A stretch of DNA of 64,000 bases from Caballeronia sp. INDeC2 (lineage in GTDB: Bacteria; Pseudomonadota; Gammaproteobacteria; Burkholderiales; Burkholderiaceae): contig NZ_JALQDG010000042.1 in assembly GCF_023631325.1 (NCBI RefSeq), positions 124,001-188,000 on the forward strand, written 5' to 3'. A program made the position numbers and the translations under genes. Below, in pieces: positions 19,836-28,034 of the stretch. Within the stretch, counting starts at the first letter, position 1. Each line of letters begins with the position of its first letter. Under the pieces are notes generated by a model. That model saw nothing but the letters and a program-made list of their open reading frames with translations, made no database searches and was not told the DNA's origin.

Positions 19836-21233
19836 ATGCAAAACGGAATCGGAAGCATCGCCTATCTGGTGGCGAGCGTGCTGTTTATTTTGAGCCTGCG
19901 CGGGCTCAGTCATCCATCGACGGCGCGGCGCGGCAACCTCTACGGCGTCGCCGGCATGGCCATCGCAATCGTGACGACGCTGTGGCTCAATGGCGGCGCT
20001 GCGTTGCCGGTAGTCGCCGTGCTGATGGCAGTCGGCATCGCGGGCGGCGCGGTGCTCGCGCGGCGCGTCGAGATGACACAGATGCCGCAGCTCGTCGCGG
20101 CGTTGCATAGCTTCGTGGGTCTCGCGGCGGTGCTGGTCGCCATTGCGAGCTATCTGTCGCCGGGGTCTAGTGCGGAGTCCGGCGGCGTGGCGCAATCGGT
20201 CCACGATGTCGAGATCTATCTCGGCGTGTTCATCGGCGCGGTGACGTTCACCGGATCCATCGCCGCGTTCCTGAAGTTGCAGGGCATCGTCGGAGGCAAG
20301 CCGCTGTTGCTGCCGATGCGGCACACGCTGAATCTCGTCGGCGTGTTCGCGTGTCTCGCGCTCGGCTATGTGTTCGTCACCGCGCCCGATGCGGATGTCG
20401 GCATCAGCTCGCTGCTCACGATGACCGCGATCGCCGCGCTGATCGGCGTGCACCTCGTGATGGCGATCGGCGGCGCGGACATGCCGGTGGTCGTGTCGAT
20501 GTTGAACAGCTATTCGGGCTGGGCGGCCGCCGCGACCGGGTTCATGCTCAGCAACGATCTGTTGATCGTGACCGGCGCGCTGGTCGGATCGAGCGGGGCG
20601 ATTCTGAGCTACATCATGTGCCGCGCGATGAACCGCAAATTTCTCTCGGTGATTCTCGGCGGGTTCGGTACGGCGACGTCGACCGCCGCGCAGGCGATAG
20701 AAGGTGAAGTCGCGCCCGTCACCGTGGATGAAGTCGTCTCGCTGCTGCGCGATGCATCGGAAGTCGTCATCGTGCCGGGCTACGGCATGGCGGTCGCGCA
20801 AGCTCAGGCAGCGATCAGCGAGATCACGAAAAACCTGCGCAGCAAGGGCGTGAACGTGCGCTTCGGCATTCATCCGGTGGCGGGCCGTTTGCCGGGGCAC
20901 ATGAACGTCCTGTTGGCGGAGGCGAAGGTGCCGTATGACATCGTGCTCGAAATGGACGAGATCAACGAAGACTTTTCCAACACGGATGTGGTGCTCGTGA
21001 TCGGCGCGAACGACATCGTGAATCCGGGCGCACTCGAGGATCCTGGCAGTCCGATTGCGGGCATGCCGGTGCTCGAAGTGTGGAAGGCGCGCACCGTGGT
21101 CGTGTCCAAACGGAGCATGGCGGCGGGCTATGCGGGTGTCGACAACCCTCTTTTCTATAAGGAAAACACGCGGATGCTGTTCGGCGATGCGAAAGGCAGT
21201 GTCGATGCGTTGCTCAATCATCTTGGCGCGTGA
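19836..21233 (+). CDS. pntB: NAD(P) transhydrogenase subunit beta
   Basis: 465 residues. Hydrophobic helices fill about the first 260 residues, with conserved polar sites in LHSFVGLAAVLVAI and GGADMPVVVSMLNSYSGWAAAATGFML. The NADP(H)-binding domain III follows: VVIVPGYGMAVAQAQ, FGIHPVAGRLPGHMNVLLAEA, DIVLEMDEIN, GANDIVNPGA and KRSMAAGYAGVDNPLFYKENTRMLFGDAK. TAAGGAGATCGAC precedes the ATG. Pairs with PntA to form the proton-pumping transhydrogenase. In oxalotrophic growth carbon enters as formate yielding NADH, so NADPH supply by this enzyme would fit the adjacent oxalate genes (inference). Confidence 0.95.
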   Translation: MQNGIGSIAYLVASVLFILSLRGLSHPSTARRGNLYGVAGMAIAIVTTLWLNGGAALPVVAVLMAVGIAGGAVLARRVEMTQMPQLVAALHSFVGLAAVLVAIASYLSPGSSAESGGVAQSVHDVEIYLGVFIGAVTFTGSIAAFLKLQGIVGGKPLLLPMRHTLNLVGVFACLALGYVFVTAPDADVGISSLLTMTAIAALIGVHLVMAIGGADMPVVVSMLNSYSGWAAAATGFMLSNDLLIVTGALVGSSGAILSYIMCRAMNRKFLSVILGGFGTATSTAAQAIEGEVAPVTVDEVVSLLRDASEVVIVPGYGMAVAQAQAAISEITKNLRSKGVNVRFGIHPVAGRLPGHMNVLLAEAKVPYDIVLEMDEINEDFSNTDVVLVIGANDIVNPGALEDPGSPIAGMPVLEVWKARTVVVSKRSMAAGYAGVDNPLFYKENTRMLFGDAKGSVDALLNHLGA

Positions 21234-21250
21234 ACGGGACAGGAGTGACC

Positions 21251-22270
21251 ATGAAGATTTGTGTCTATGGCGCCGGAGCAATCGGCGCATATCTCGGTGC
21301 GCAGTTAGCGTCTGCCGGCGGTGACGTGAGCTTCGTTGCGCGTGGCCCGCATCTCGCCGCGATGCGCGAGCACGGCGTGCGCTTGCAAATCGACGGCGAG
21401 GAACGTGTCGTCAAGGTTCGATGCACATCGAATCCGCGCGAGCTAGGGCAACAGGATTACGTGATCGTGGCGTTAAAGGCGCATTCCGTGCCGGGTGTCG
21501 TCGACGAGATTCGAACTTTGCTCGGGCCGGACACGGCGATCGTTACGGCGGTCAACGGGATTCCGTATTGGTACTTTTACAAGCATGGGGGAGAACTGGA
21601 AGGCACCACGCTCGATAGCGTCGATCCAGGTGCCAAGCAATGGAGCGCGCTCGGGCCGGAGCGCGCGATCGGGTGTGTCGTGTATCCGGCGGCGGAAGTC
21701 GTGGCGCCCGGCGTCATCCGTCATGTGTATGGGAAGAAATTCCCCATCGGCGAACCGAATGGGGAGCGCAGCGATCGCGTTCAGAAGTTGCACGAACTCA
21801 TGAGCGCGGCGGGGCTGGATGCGCCCATCCGCGAGCAGATCCGCGATGAAATCTGGCTGAAGCTGTGGGGCAATCTCTGCTTCAATCCGATCAGCGCACT
21901 GACTCATGCAACGCTCGACGTCATCACGAGCAACCCGGCCACGCGGGCCGTATCCAAGGCGATGATGCTCGAGGCCAAAGCAATCGCCGACCGCTTCGGC
22001 GTGCATTTTCGGGTCGATGTCGAAAGGCGTATCGACGGTGCGGGCGCAGTCGGCGCGCACAAGACATCGATGCTTCAGGATCTGGAGGCGAACCGGCCGA
22101 TGGAGATCGATCCGCTGCTCACGGTGGTGCAGGAAATGGGGCGTCTCGTCGGGCAGCCGACACCGACTATCGACACTGTGCTGGCGCTCATCAAGCTGCG
22201 AGGGCAGGTTGCGGAGCACGCACCGCGGCCAACCGAAAGATCGGCGCCGGTAGTCGAAACGGCTTCATAA
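21251..22270 (+). CDS. 2-dehydropantoate 2-reductase
   Basis: 339 residues, ketopantoate reductase family. It begins with the Rossmann motif ICVYGAGAIGAYLGAQLA; the catalytic-domain segment RDEIWLKLWGNLCFNPISALTHA contains the conserved Lys and Asn, and SMLQDLEANRPMEIDPLLTVV supplies the substrate-domain Glu. It would reduce ketopantoate to pantoate with NADPH, though many paralogues act on other 2-keto acids. I chose ATG 21251, preceded by AGGAG, over an upstream ATG at 21230. It is 17 bases after pntB and so probably draws NADPH from the same operon's product. Confidence 0.88.
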   Translation: MKICVYGAGAIGAYLGAQLASAGGDVSFVARGPHLAAMREHGVRLQIDGEERVVKVRCTSNPRELGQQDYVIVALKAHSVPGVVDEIRTLLGPDTAIVTAVNGIPYWYFYKHGGELEGTTLDSVDPGAKQWSALGPERAIGCVVYPAAEVVAPGVIRHVYGKKFPIGEPNGERSDRVQKLHELMSAAGLDAPIREQIRDEIWLKLWGNLCFNPISALTHATLDVITSNPATRAVSKAMMLEAKAIADRFGVHFRVDVERRIDGAGAVGAHKTSMLQDLEANRPMEIDPLLTVVQEMGRLVGQPTPTIDTVLALIKLRGQVAEHAPRPTERSAPVVETAS

Positions 22271-22280
22271 AAGTGCTTTC

Positions 22281-23369
22281 TCAGGGCGATATGGCTTCGA
22301 TGCGATCATGCTCGTGATCGATGCCCTGCGCCTCGATGAGCCGATGGATGAACCTTAGCTTCTTCACGGCGCCGGGCGCGAGCGTGAACGGATACGGATC
22401 GGGCATACCCATGCTTCGGTTCAGGCTGTTCATTGCATAGGTCAGCATCGTCCATTGCTTCATCAATAGATCGAAGCTCGGCGAATGAGGCAGCGCTTGC
22501 GCGGCGAATGTCGGCCCTTTGCGATTCACTTGCGCGATGTTGATGCCGCACGCGCGCGCGGTGCCGGTCGTATCGACGATATGAAGATAGTGCGCCCACG
22601 TCTCGGCCCAGTCTTCCCAAGGATGCATCGTCGCATAGGCGCTGACGTGATTGGTTGCCCAATCGGCTATCGGGCCGTTGCGATAATGCCGCGCAAGCGC
22701 CTCGCTATAGCTTGCGCGGTCATCGCCGAACAAAGCCCGAAAAGCGCCGGTCCGCCGCGCGCCGACGATAAGACGGTCGAAATAGTAATGACCGATTTCA
22801 TGTCTGAAGTGGCCGAGCAAGGTCCGATAAGGTTCGCGCATCGCGATGCGCACGCGTTCCCGGCGTACATCGTCCGCTTCGGCGATATTCATCGTTATCA
22901 GGCCGCTGTGATGGCCGGACAGGATTTTCTTGTCGCGCCTGCTCTCGAGAAACTCAAATTCGAGGCCCGTATCCGGATGTTCCTTGCGCGTGTCGACGCG
23001 CAATCCCAGCACCGCGAGCGTATATAGCAGCCGCCGTTTGGCCGCTTCCATCCGCGACCAGTAATAGCGCCTGCGCGGCGCTTTCAGATTCGGAATCACG
23101 GCGGTCAGGCGGCAGGAATGGCAAAAGGCATCGTGGGAATCGGCCGGTACCATCCAGTTGCAGACCTTCTCGACCGAATAGTTGTGACAGGGCTTGTAGC
23201 GTTCGTTCCCGACCGCGGGCTTTGCCTCCCACACGGGGCCCTTCCGCTTCACGAATGCGCTCATTTCGCCTGTTTCCGGAATGAAACCGAGCATCGAGCC
23301 GCAGCGTTCGCATTGAACGTTTTCGAAGAAGATGAGATGTCCGCAGTCGGTACAGTGAAACGCTTTCAT
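22281..23369 (-). CDS. Zinc-ribbon metallopeptidase (Peptidase_Mx-like)
   Basis: 362 residues. The N-terminal zinc ribbon has Cys6, Cys9, Cys20 and Cys23 (CTDCGH...CERCGS); a second Cys cluster lies at 61-86 (CHNYSVEKVC, FCHSCR). The protease signature HEIGHYYFD is at 190-198 in helix-forming context, with a later AETWAHYLHIVD that could supply the third ligand. Cytoplasmic, no signal peptide. Substrate unknown. It follows the transglutaminase-like gene by 40 bases on the same strand, a pairing also seen around ATP-grasp/alpha-E peptide-modification clusters; those partners are absent here. Confidence 0.8.
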   Translation of the reverse strand: MKAFHCTDCGHLIFFENVQCERCGSMLGFIPETGEMSAFVKRKGPVWEAKPAVGNERYKPCHNYSVEKVCNWMVPADSHDAFCHSCRLTAVIPNLKAPRRRYYWSRMEAAKRRLLYTLAVLGLRVDTRKEHPDTGLEFEFLESRRDKKILSGHHSGLITMNIAEADDVRRERVRIAMREPYRTLLGHFRHEIGHYYFDRLIVGARRTGAFRALFGDDRASYSEALARHYRNGPIADWATNHVSAYATMHPWEDWAETWAHYLHIVDTTGTARACGINIAQVNRKGPTFAAQALPHSPSFDLLMKQWTMLTYAMNSLNRSMGMPDPYPFTLAPGAVKKLRFIHRLIEAQGIDHEHDRIEAISP

Positions 23370-23409
23370 ACGCGACGAATTCTGGGCGTTTCGAGAGTCG
23401 ATGCGGGGA

Positions 23410-24219
23410 TCATTCGCATGGCTCGCAAATCACCTTGAATCCGACCAGCGCGGCATTTCCGAACGTCATGCTGATAGGCACGTCCGTCGCGTCGCGGCCG
23501 CGGGCCATGAGCACGCGGCCGGTGCGCGGGGCGTTGTTGCGGGGATCGAAGGTCTGCCATGTCCCGCCGAGATAGGCTTCGAACCACGCGCAGAAGTCCT
23601 GGTCCGCATAGGGCGGAGGAAGATTCACGTCGCTGATATAGCCGGTGCAATATCGCGCTGGAATGTTCAGGGCACGGCACAGCGCGACCGCCAGTTGCGC
23701 GTAATCGCGGCATACGCCGATGCCTTCTTCATGCGCTTCGGCGGCCGTGCGGGTGGACCGTGCGGTCTTGTAGTCGAACTTGATATGAGCGTGCACGTAA
23801 TCGCAGATGGCGAGCACTTGCGCACGTCCTTGCGGAAGCCCGCCGAACATTTGCCATGCAACGTCCGAGAGCAGATCGGTTTCGCAGTATCGGCTTCCGA
23901 GCAAGAACTGCAGACAGTCGTCGGGAAGCTCTTCGACCGGAAGACGGCCATCTTCGGCAGGATAACTTTCCGGCGTATCCGGCACCTCCAGCACGCCTTC
24001 GGTGGAGACCCTCAAAGCGCCTTCGGAAGGCGTCACGATGCGCGTGCACAGATTGCCGAAGCCGTCGTAGTAATGCGTGAAGGCCACTGGCGGGTCGAAC
24101 GAAATGCGATCGGCGACGACGACCTTGTCCGACATGGATGGATGCGTGTTGAGCATCAGCACCGCAGGCGTGGCCTGAGTGCAGGAATAGGTCAACTGGA
24201 AACCGACACGAAGCTTCAT
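23410..24219 (-). CDS. Transglutaminase-like protein
   Basis: 269 residues. An N-terminal beta domain (1-115, bacterial transglutaminase N-terminal type) is followed by the papain-like core: Cys in GVCRDYAQLAVALCRALNIPARYCTGY (about 168) and the region around DFCAWFEAYLGGTWQTFDPRNN. In typical family members that region carries the catalytic His (xHAWxE); here the codon is Cys, and a frequently seen ARHN reads PRNN. No signal peptide. Start ATG 24219 is preceded only by a weak site. It may cleave or modify peptides together with the downstream zinc peptidase, or be an altered enzyme. Confidence 0.78.
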   Translation of the reverse strand: MKLRVGFQLTYSCTQATPAVLMLNTHPSMSDKVVVADRISFDPPVAFTHYYDGFGNLCTRIVTPSEGALRVSTEGVLEVPDTPESYPAEDGRLPVEELPDDCLQFLLGSRYCETDLLSDVAWQMFGGLPQGRAQVLAICDYVHAHIKFDYKTARSTRTAAEAHEEGIGVCRDYAQLAVALCRALNIPARYCTGYISDVNLPPPYADQDFCAWFEAYLGGTWQTFDPRNNAPRTGRVLMARGRDATDVPISMTFGNAALVGFKVICEPCE

Positions 24220-24570
24220 GGAGGAGGATCCAAAGGATGAAGCGCGTCTATTCGCCCGACGTTATAAAAGCGGAGTCGTCGAGCGTGCGCTGAGATTTAA
24301 AAAGCAATGTAGAGTCCCGAGACGTTCATCTAGCGCTGAAAACAACAACGCCAGCACATGTGTCGATATACAGGCAGCATTCACCTTCCAGACGCTCCTT
24401 ACGGGCGCAAACGACTCTCGACGCTCGCCGACGATTCCACTGCGCACACCGATAGTGCGAGCTAGAGCCGCCTTTCAACGCATCCCGCGCTACGAAATGG
24501 ACGGCGGGCATACCCCCTGCGCTATTCATCGGTGCAGGCGAATACTCGCCTTGATCGCAATGGAGGACAT
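24220..24570. other. Intergenic region, divergent promoters
   Basis: 351 bases with lower GC than the flanks and no convincing gene on either strand; open frames here lack GC-rich third positions and conserved character. It must contain the promoters of the minus-strand transglutaminase gene and the plus-strand small acidic gene. A TATAA-like box on the minus strand at 24262-24268 is a possible -10 for the transglutaminase. Confidence 0.5.
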
Positions 24571-24765
24571 ATGAACGCCAGCAAGACATCGATCACCGAC
24601 GACGAAGTTCACGAAAACCTCGATAACGGCGACAGTGACAAGATCGACGAAACGTTGGAAGATCTCGGCGTGACGAAGACGAATGACGGGAAAGACACAT
24701 CCGAAAAGCCGGATACCGAAGGCTCGAACTCATCGAGCAAAAATCTGGACGAGGAAAGCGATTAG
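24571..24765 (+). CDS. Small acidic hypothetical protein
   Basis: 64 residues, strongly acidic and Ser/Asn/Asp rich (for example DDEVHENLDNGDSDKIDE), predicted to be disordered; no recognised domain. ATG 24571 follows a near-perfect TGGAGGACAT ribosome site, which argues that it is translated. It lies 41 bases upstream of the transketolase gene on the same strand and may share its message. Confidence 0.6.
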   Translation: MNASKTSITDDEVHENLDNGDSDKIDETLEDLGVTKTNDGKDTSEKPDTEGSNSSSKNLDEESD

Positions 24766-24806
24766 TTCGATACATACAGTCGAATGACAACTCGAGGAAT
24801 TGCGAA

Positions 24807-26849
24807 ATGACCGACGCCGCCGCCCCTAACGTTGCCCGCAAAGGTGTTCCCGATCCGCGCGATCCGCATCTGCGCGAGTTGGCCAACTGCATCCGCTTCC
24901 TCTCTATGGACGCGGTTCAGCAAGCAAAGAGCGGCCATCCCGGCGCGCCGATGGGCATGGCCGACATCGCGACGGTGCTCTTCAAGGACTTCCTGCGATT
25001 CGACGCGGCCGATCCGCATTGGATCGATCGTGACCGGTTCATTCTGTCCAACGGGCATGGCTCGATGCTGCTTTATAGCCTGCTATACCTCACGGGCTAT
25101 CAAGACATGCCGGTCGACGAGCTGAAGCGCTTTCGGCAAGTGGGGAGCAAGACGCCGGGTCACCCGGAATATCGGCATGCCGACGGCATCGAACTGACGA
25201 CCGGCCCGTTGGGGCAGGGGATCGCGGAATCGGTCGGCATGGCGCTCGGCGAGCGCATCATGAACGCGACTTTCGGCGATGAGTTGATCGATCACTTCAC
25301 GTATGTCTTCATGGGTGATGGCTGTCTCATGGAGGGCATCAGCCAGGAAGCGATTTCTCTCGCGGGTCACTTGAAGCTTGGCCGCCTGATTGCCTTCTGG
25401 GATAACAATTCGATCTCCATCGACGGCGCGACCAGTCTTTCAGTGTCGGATAACGAAGTCGAGCGCTTTCGCGCGTCGGGTTGGCATGTGCTCGAAATCG
25501 ATGGACACGACACCGACGCGATTCGCGAAGCCATCACCACAGCACGCTCCGTGACCGACCAGCCCTCGATGATCGCGTGCAAGACGATCATCGGATTCGG
25601 TTTTCCGACCAAGGCGGGAACGCAGAAGGCCCATAGCGACGCGCCGGGCGAAGCGGAGATTGCCGGTGCGCGAGAGATCCTCGGATGGAGCGCGCCGCCG
25701 TTCGTGATCCCGGAGCCGCTGCTGAACGAGTGGCGTGAAATCGGAGCGAAGGGCGCGCAATCGCGCGAAGCGTGGAAACAAAGGGTCGCGAGCGCGCCGG
25801 ATGAATCGCGTCTCGAATTCGAACGTCGTAACGATGGTCAACTGCCTGCGGATTGGAAGAGCGCCATCGCATCGGCCCGCCAGGAGTTTCTCGACGGCGC
25901 GAAACCTCAGGCTACGCGTCAGGCCAGCGGCGCGGTGCTGAATCACTTGTTCGATGCGATTCCGGAAATGCTCGGCGGGTCCGCCGATCTCACGCCGTCC
26001 AACAATACGAAAGCGACCAATCAGGTTGCAATAGAGCCCGGCCGCTTCGCGGGGTCATATGTGCATTACGGCGTGCGCGAACACGGCATGGCAGCCGCGA
26101 TGAACGGCATTGCGCTTCACGGCGGCCTCATTCCTTATGGCGGCACGTTCCTGTGTTTCTCAGATTACTGTCGGCCCGCGATCCGGCTCGCATCGATGAT
26201 GCGGATTCGCACGATCTTCGTCATGACGCACGATTCCATCGGGCTTGGCGAAGACGGGCCGACGCACCAGCCCGTCGAGCACCTCGCAGCGCTAAGGGCC
26301 ATTCCTCATTTGGCGGTGTATCGGCCTGGGGATGCAGTCGAAACCGCCGAGTGTTGGGAGTTGATTCTCGAACAACCACGCCGTGCCGCTCTGATCGCGT
26401 TGTCACGTCAGCCTGTTCCTTTGCTGCGTCGGGAAGCGGACACCGAGAATAAATCCGCACGCGGTGCTTATGTGCTTCTCGAAGCGGAAAACGGGCCTCG
26501 TCAGATGACCTTGCTGGCGACGGGCTCCGAATTGCATCTGGCAGTCGAGGCACGCGACGCGCTCCAACAGGCTGGCGTGCCGACTGCGGTCGTGTCGATG
26601 CCCTGTCGGTTGCTATTCGAAGAGCAGGACGCAGCGTACAAGAATGCGGTGCTGGGTCCGCCGGCGCGTGTCGCGGTGGAAGCTGCGGTCGAGCTCGGAT
26701 GGGAACGATATCTCGGTGTCAACGGCAAGTTCGTCGGGATGCACGACTTCGGTGAGTCCGGCAAGATCGACGACGTCTACGCCAAATTCGATATCACCGC
26801 CGATGCGGTCGTTCGCGCGGCGCATGAAGTCTTGCGTGCAGAGGCATAA
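24807..26849 (+). CDS. tkt: Transketolase
   Basis: 680 residues, full length. Conserved blocks: LSMDAVQQAKSGHPGAPMGMADI near the N-terminus, GPLGQGIAESVGMALGE, the thiamine-diphosphate motif GDGCLMEGISQEAI...DNN (about 170-200), the Pyr-domain GVREHGMAAAMNGIALHGG and THDSIGLGEDGPTHQPVEHL. It links the pentose phosphate pathway to glycolysis by moving two-carbon ketol units. It is likely an accessory copy, because it is surrounded by stress genes and not by a Calvin-cycle or pentose-phosphate cluster. Confidence 0.95.
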   Translation: MTDAAAPNVARKGVPDPRDPHLRELANCIRFLSMDAVQQAKSGHPGAPMGMADIATVLFKDFLRFDAADPHWIDRDRFILSNGHGSMLLYSLLYLTGYQDMPVDELKRFRQVGSKTPGHPEYRHADGIELTTGPLGQGIAESVGMALGERIMNATFGDELIDHFTYVFMGDGCLMEGISQEAISLAGHLKLGRLIAFWDNNSISIDGATSLSVSDNEVERFRASGWHVLEIDGHDTDAIREAITTARSVTDQPSMIACKTIIGFGFPTKAGTQKAHSDAPGEAEIAGAREILGWSAPPFVIPEPLLNEWREIGAKGAQSREAWKQRVASAPDESRLEFERRNDGQLPADWKSAIASARQEFLDGAKPQATRQASGAVLNHLFDAIPEMLGGSADLTPSNNTKATNQVAIEPGRFAGSYVHYGVREHGMAAAMNGIALHGGLIPYGGTFLCFSDYCRPAIRLASMMRIRTIFVMTHDSIGLGEDGPTHQPVEHLAALRAIPHLAVYRPGDAVETAECWELILEQPRRAALIALSRQPVPLLRREADTENKSARGAYVLLEAENGPRQMTLLATGSELHLAVEARDALQQAGVPTAVVSMPCRLLFEEQDAAYKNAVLGPPARVAVEAAVELGWERYLGVNGKFVGMHDFGESGKIDDVYAKFDITADAVVRAAHEVLRAEA

Positions 26850-27119
26850 CGGTCCTGTCAAGACCGGGTAGCCTTCGCCCGCTCGAACGTCGAGATACCT
26901 ACGCCCTCGCGTCCGTCCACGGGACTCTTCTTCGGTCGGTCTTGATGAAATGCATGTCGCCACTGATGGTGTGGAAGCGCACCTGATCGGTTCCGACGCG
27001 CCTTTCAGAAAAGGTCAAGCGAAGCGGACTGTGCAGCATCACGCGTTAAACGTATCCTTCATAACATTCACTTAAGGTACGCCGCGATAGGATGAGACCG
27101 GATAAAGCGAGTGTGCCCA
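26850..27119. other. Intergenic region after transketolase
   Basis: 270 bases. An imperfect inverted repeat pairs GTCAAGACCG (26857-26866) with CGGTCTTGAT (26937-26946). A minus-strand open frame of 46 codons (27039 to 26899) reads like a small soluble protein but has no ribosome site, so I do not call it as a gene. No terminator with a clear T tract is seen. Confidence 0.4.
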
Positions 27120-27338
27120 ATGAATCGATACTTCACTGACAGGCAAGGTGCCATCCGGCGCGTCGTCGCCATCAAGCGCGATGTGGTCGAGGCATGCCGA
27201 GCGACGGTCGTCGGCATGCGGAAAGAGGGCGGGGAAGTCCACGGGCTGGAGCAAGTGCTGCTGCAATTGCGGATGGGGCGCATCGCGTATTTCACTTGCA
27301 GAAGCCCGATTGCTCACGACATTGTGTTCGTCAGCTAG
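27120..27338 (+). CDS. Possible small hypothetical protein
   Basis: 72 residues from ATG 27120 (75 from ATG 27111). Basic N-terminal half, then LEQVLLQLRMGRIAYFTCRSPIAHDIVFVS, plausibly folded. Third positions are moderately GC-rich. No good ribosome-binding site is visible and I recognise no family, so it may be spurious. Flanked by transketolase and a convergent DUF2934 gene. Confidence 0.4.
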   Translation: MNRYFTDRQGAIRRVVAIKRDVVEACRATVVGMRKEGGEVHGLEQVLLQLRMGRIAYFTCRSPIAHDIVFVS

Positions 27339-27357
27339 GCGAAGGGCGTGCCGGACT

Positions 27358-27537
27358 TTAAATCAAATCCTGCCCGCCGGGCGGCACCACGTTGCTTCCC
27401 GTGCCCGCTTCACCTGCCAGCTGCTTCTGCGCCATGACCCAGAATTCGCCCGAGCGGTTTTCAGGGCTGCCCGCTTCTTTCCAAAGCCGATAAGCAAGCA
27501 CTCGAATGTGTTCTTTCATACCTGCGATGTTCGTCAT
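27358..27537 (-). CDS. DUF2934 family small protein (second copy)
   Basis: 59 residues. The core IRVLAYRLWKEAGSPENRSGEFWVMA aligns with the DUF2934 protein at 10021-10236 (IRSCAYRLWVDAGRPEGRAEEFWEQA). ATG 27537 was chosen because the family domain begins there; the longer frame upstream overlaps the DUF883 gene in another frame and is not protein-like. Function unknown; it lies 32 bases after the DUF883 gene, probably co-transcribed. Confidence 0.72.
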   Translation of the reverse strand: MTNIAGMKEHIRVLAYRLWKEAGSPENRSGEFWVMAQKQLAGEAGTGSNVVPPGGQDLI

Positions 27538-27569
27538 TTTTTCTTCGGCAAGGAAGCGAGTCGGTTGTA

Positions 27570-27938
27570 CTAACGCGAGGCAAGCATCCCGACGACCAAC
27601 CCGGCCAGCGCCGCCATCGTGATGGCCTTCCACGGATTCTCGTGCACGAAATCGTCGGTCGTGTCGGCGGCGACTCTGTACTTCCGGGTCATGGCATCCT
27701 GCACGTCGGAGAACTTGTTCCTGGCGATCGAACGCAGATCCGCCGATGACGAAGCATTGCTGCTCGCGTCCCACGAGCGCGACGAGTCACGGAAAGTGTG
27801 ACCACCGCCGTTCGCGGCTGAATCACTATCTCCGTTCGATGCAGCGACGCTTTCGCTCGTCGGAAATTCGTAGGCATTGCCGGCTTTTTCGGTCTTGAGC
27901 GCGTCGACGGGTTGCAGGGCGTTATCGTTGTCAGCCAT
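27570..27938 (-). CDS. DUF883 family inner-membrane/ribosome-associated stress protein
   Basis: 122 residues. A polar, Ser-rich N-terminal half is followed by a helical region and a C-terminal transmembrane helix PWKAITMAALAGLVVGMLASR, the pattern of the YqjD/ElaB family. Those E. coli proteins anchor ribosomes to the inner membrane in stationary phase; that role is only inferred here. ATG 27938 is preceded by ATGGAGGCAAAC, so it was chosen over ATG 27950. Confidence 0.78.
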   Translation of the reverse strand: MADNDNALQPVDALKTEKAGNAYEFPTSESVAASNGDSDSAANGGGHTFRDSSRSWDASSNASSSADLRSIARNKFSDVQDAMTRKYRVAADTTDDFVHENPWKAITMAALAGLVVGMLASR

Positions 27939-28012
27939 GTTTGCCTCCATTGGGCATTGTGAATTGCGGTGTGGTGCAAATCGCTAAAAGAGAGACATGT
28001 TCAGTAACGCAA

Positions 28013-28027
28013 TCGGCGTGCCGCCGA
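28013..28027 (-). terminator. Hairpin after the MRJP-like gene
   Basis: TCGGCG (28013-28018) and CGCCGA (28022-28027) form a perfect six-base-pair stem with a three-base loop, eight bases past the stop of the secreted NHL-type gene. The downstream minus-strand sequence is only moderately T-rich, so efficiency is doubtful. Confidence 0.35.
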
Positions 28028-28034
28028 CGTTCTG

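Noticed and set aside
24218..24574. Plus-strand frame of 118 codons in the 24.2-24.6 kb gap
   Set aside because: Starts over the transglutaminase start codon on the opposite strand, has no convincing third-position bias and no recognisable domain.
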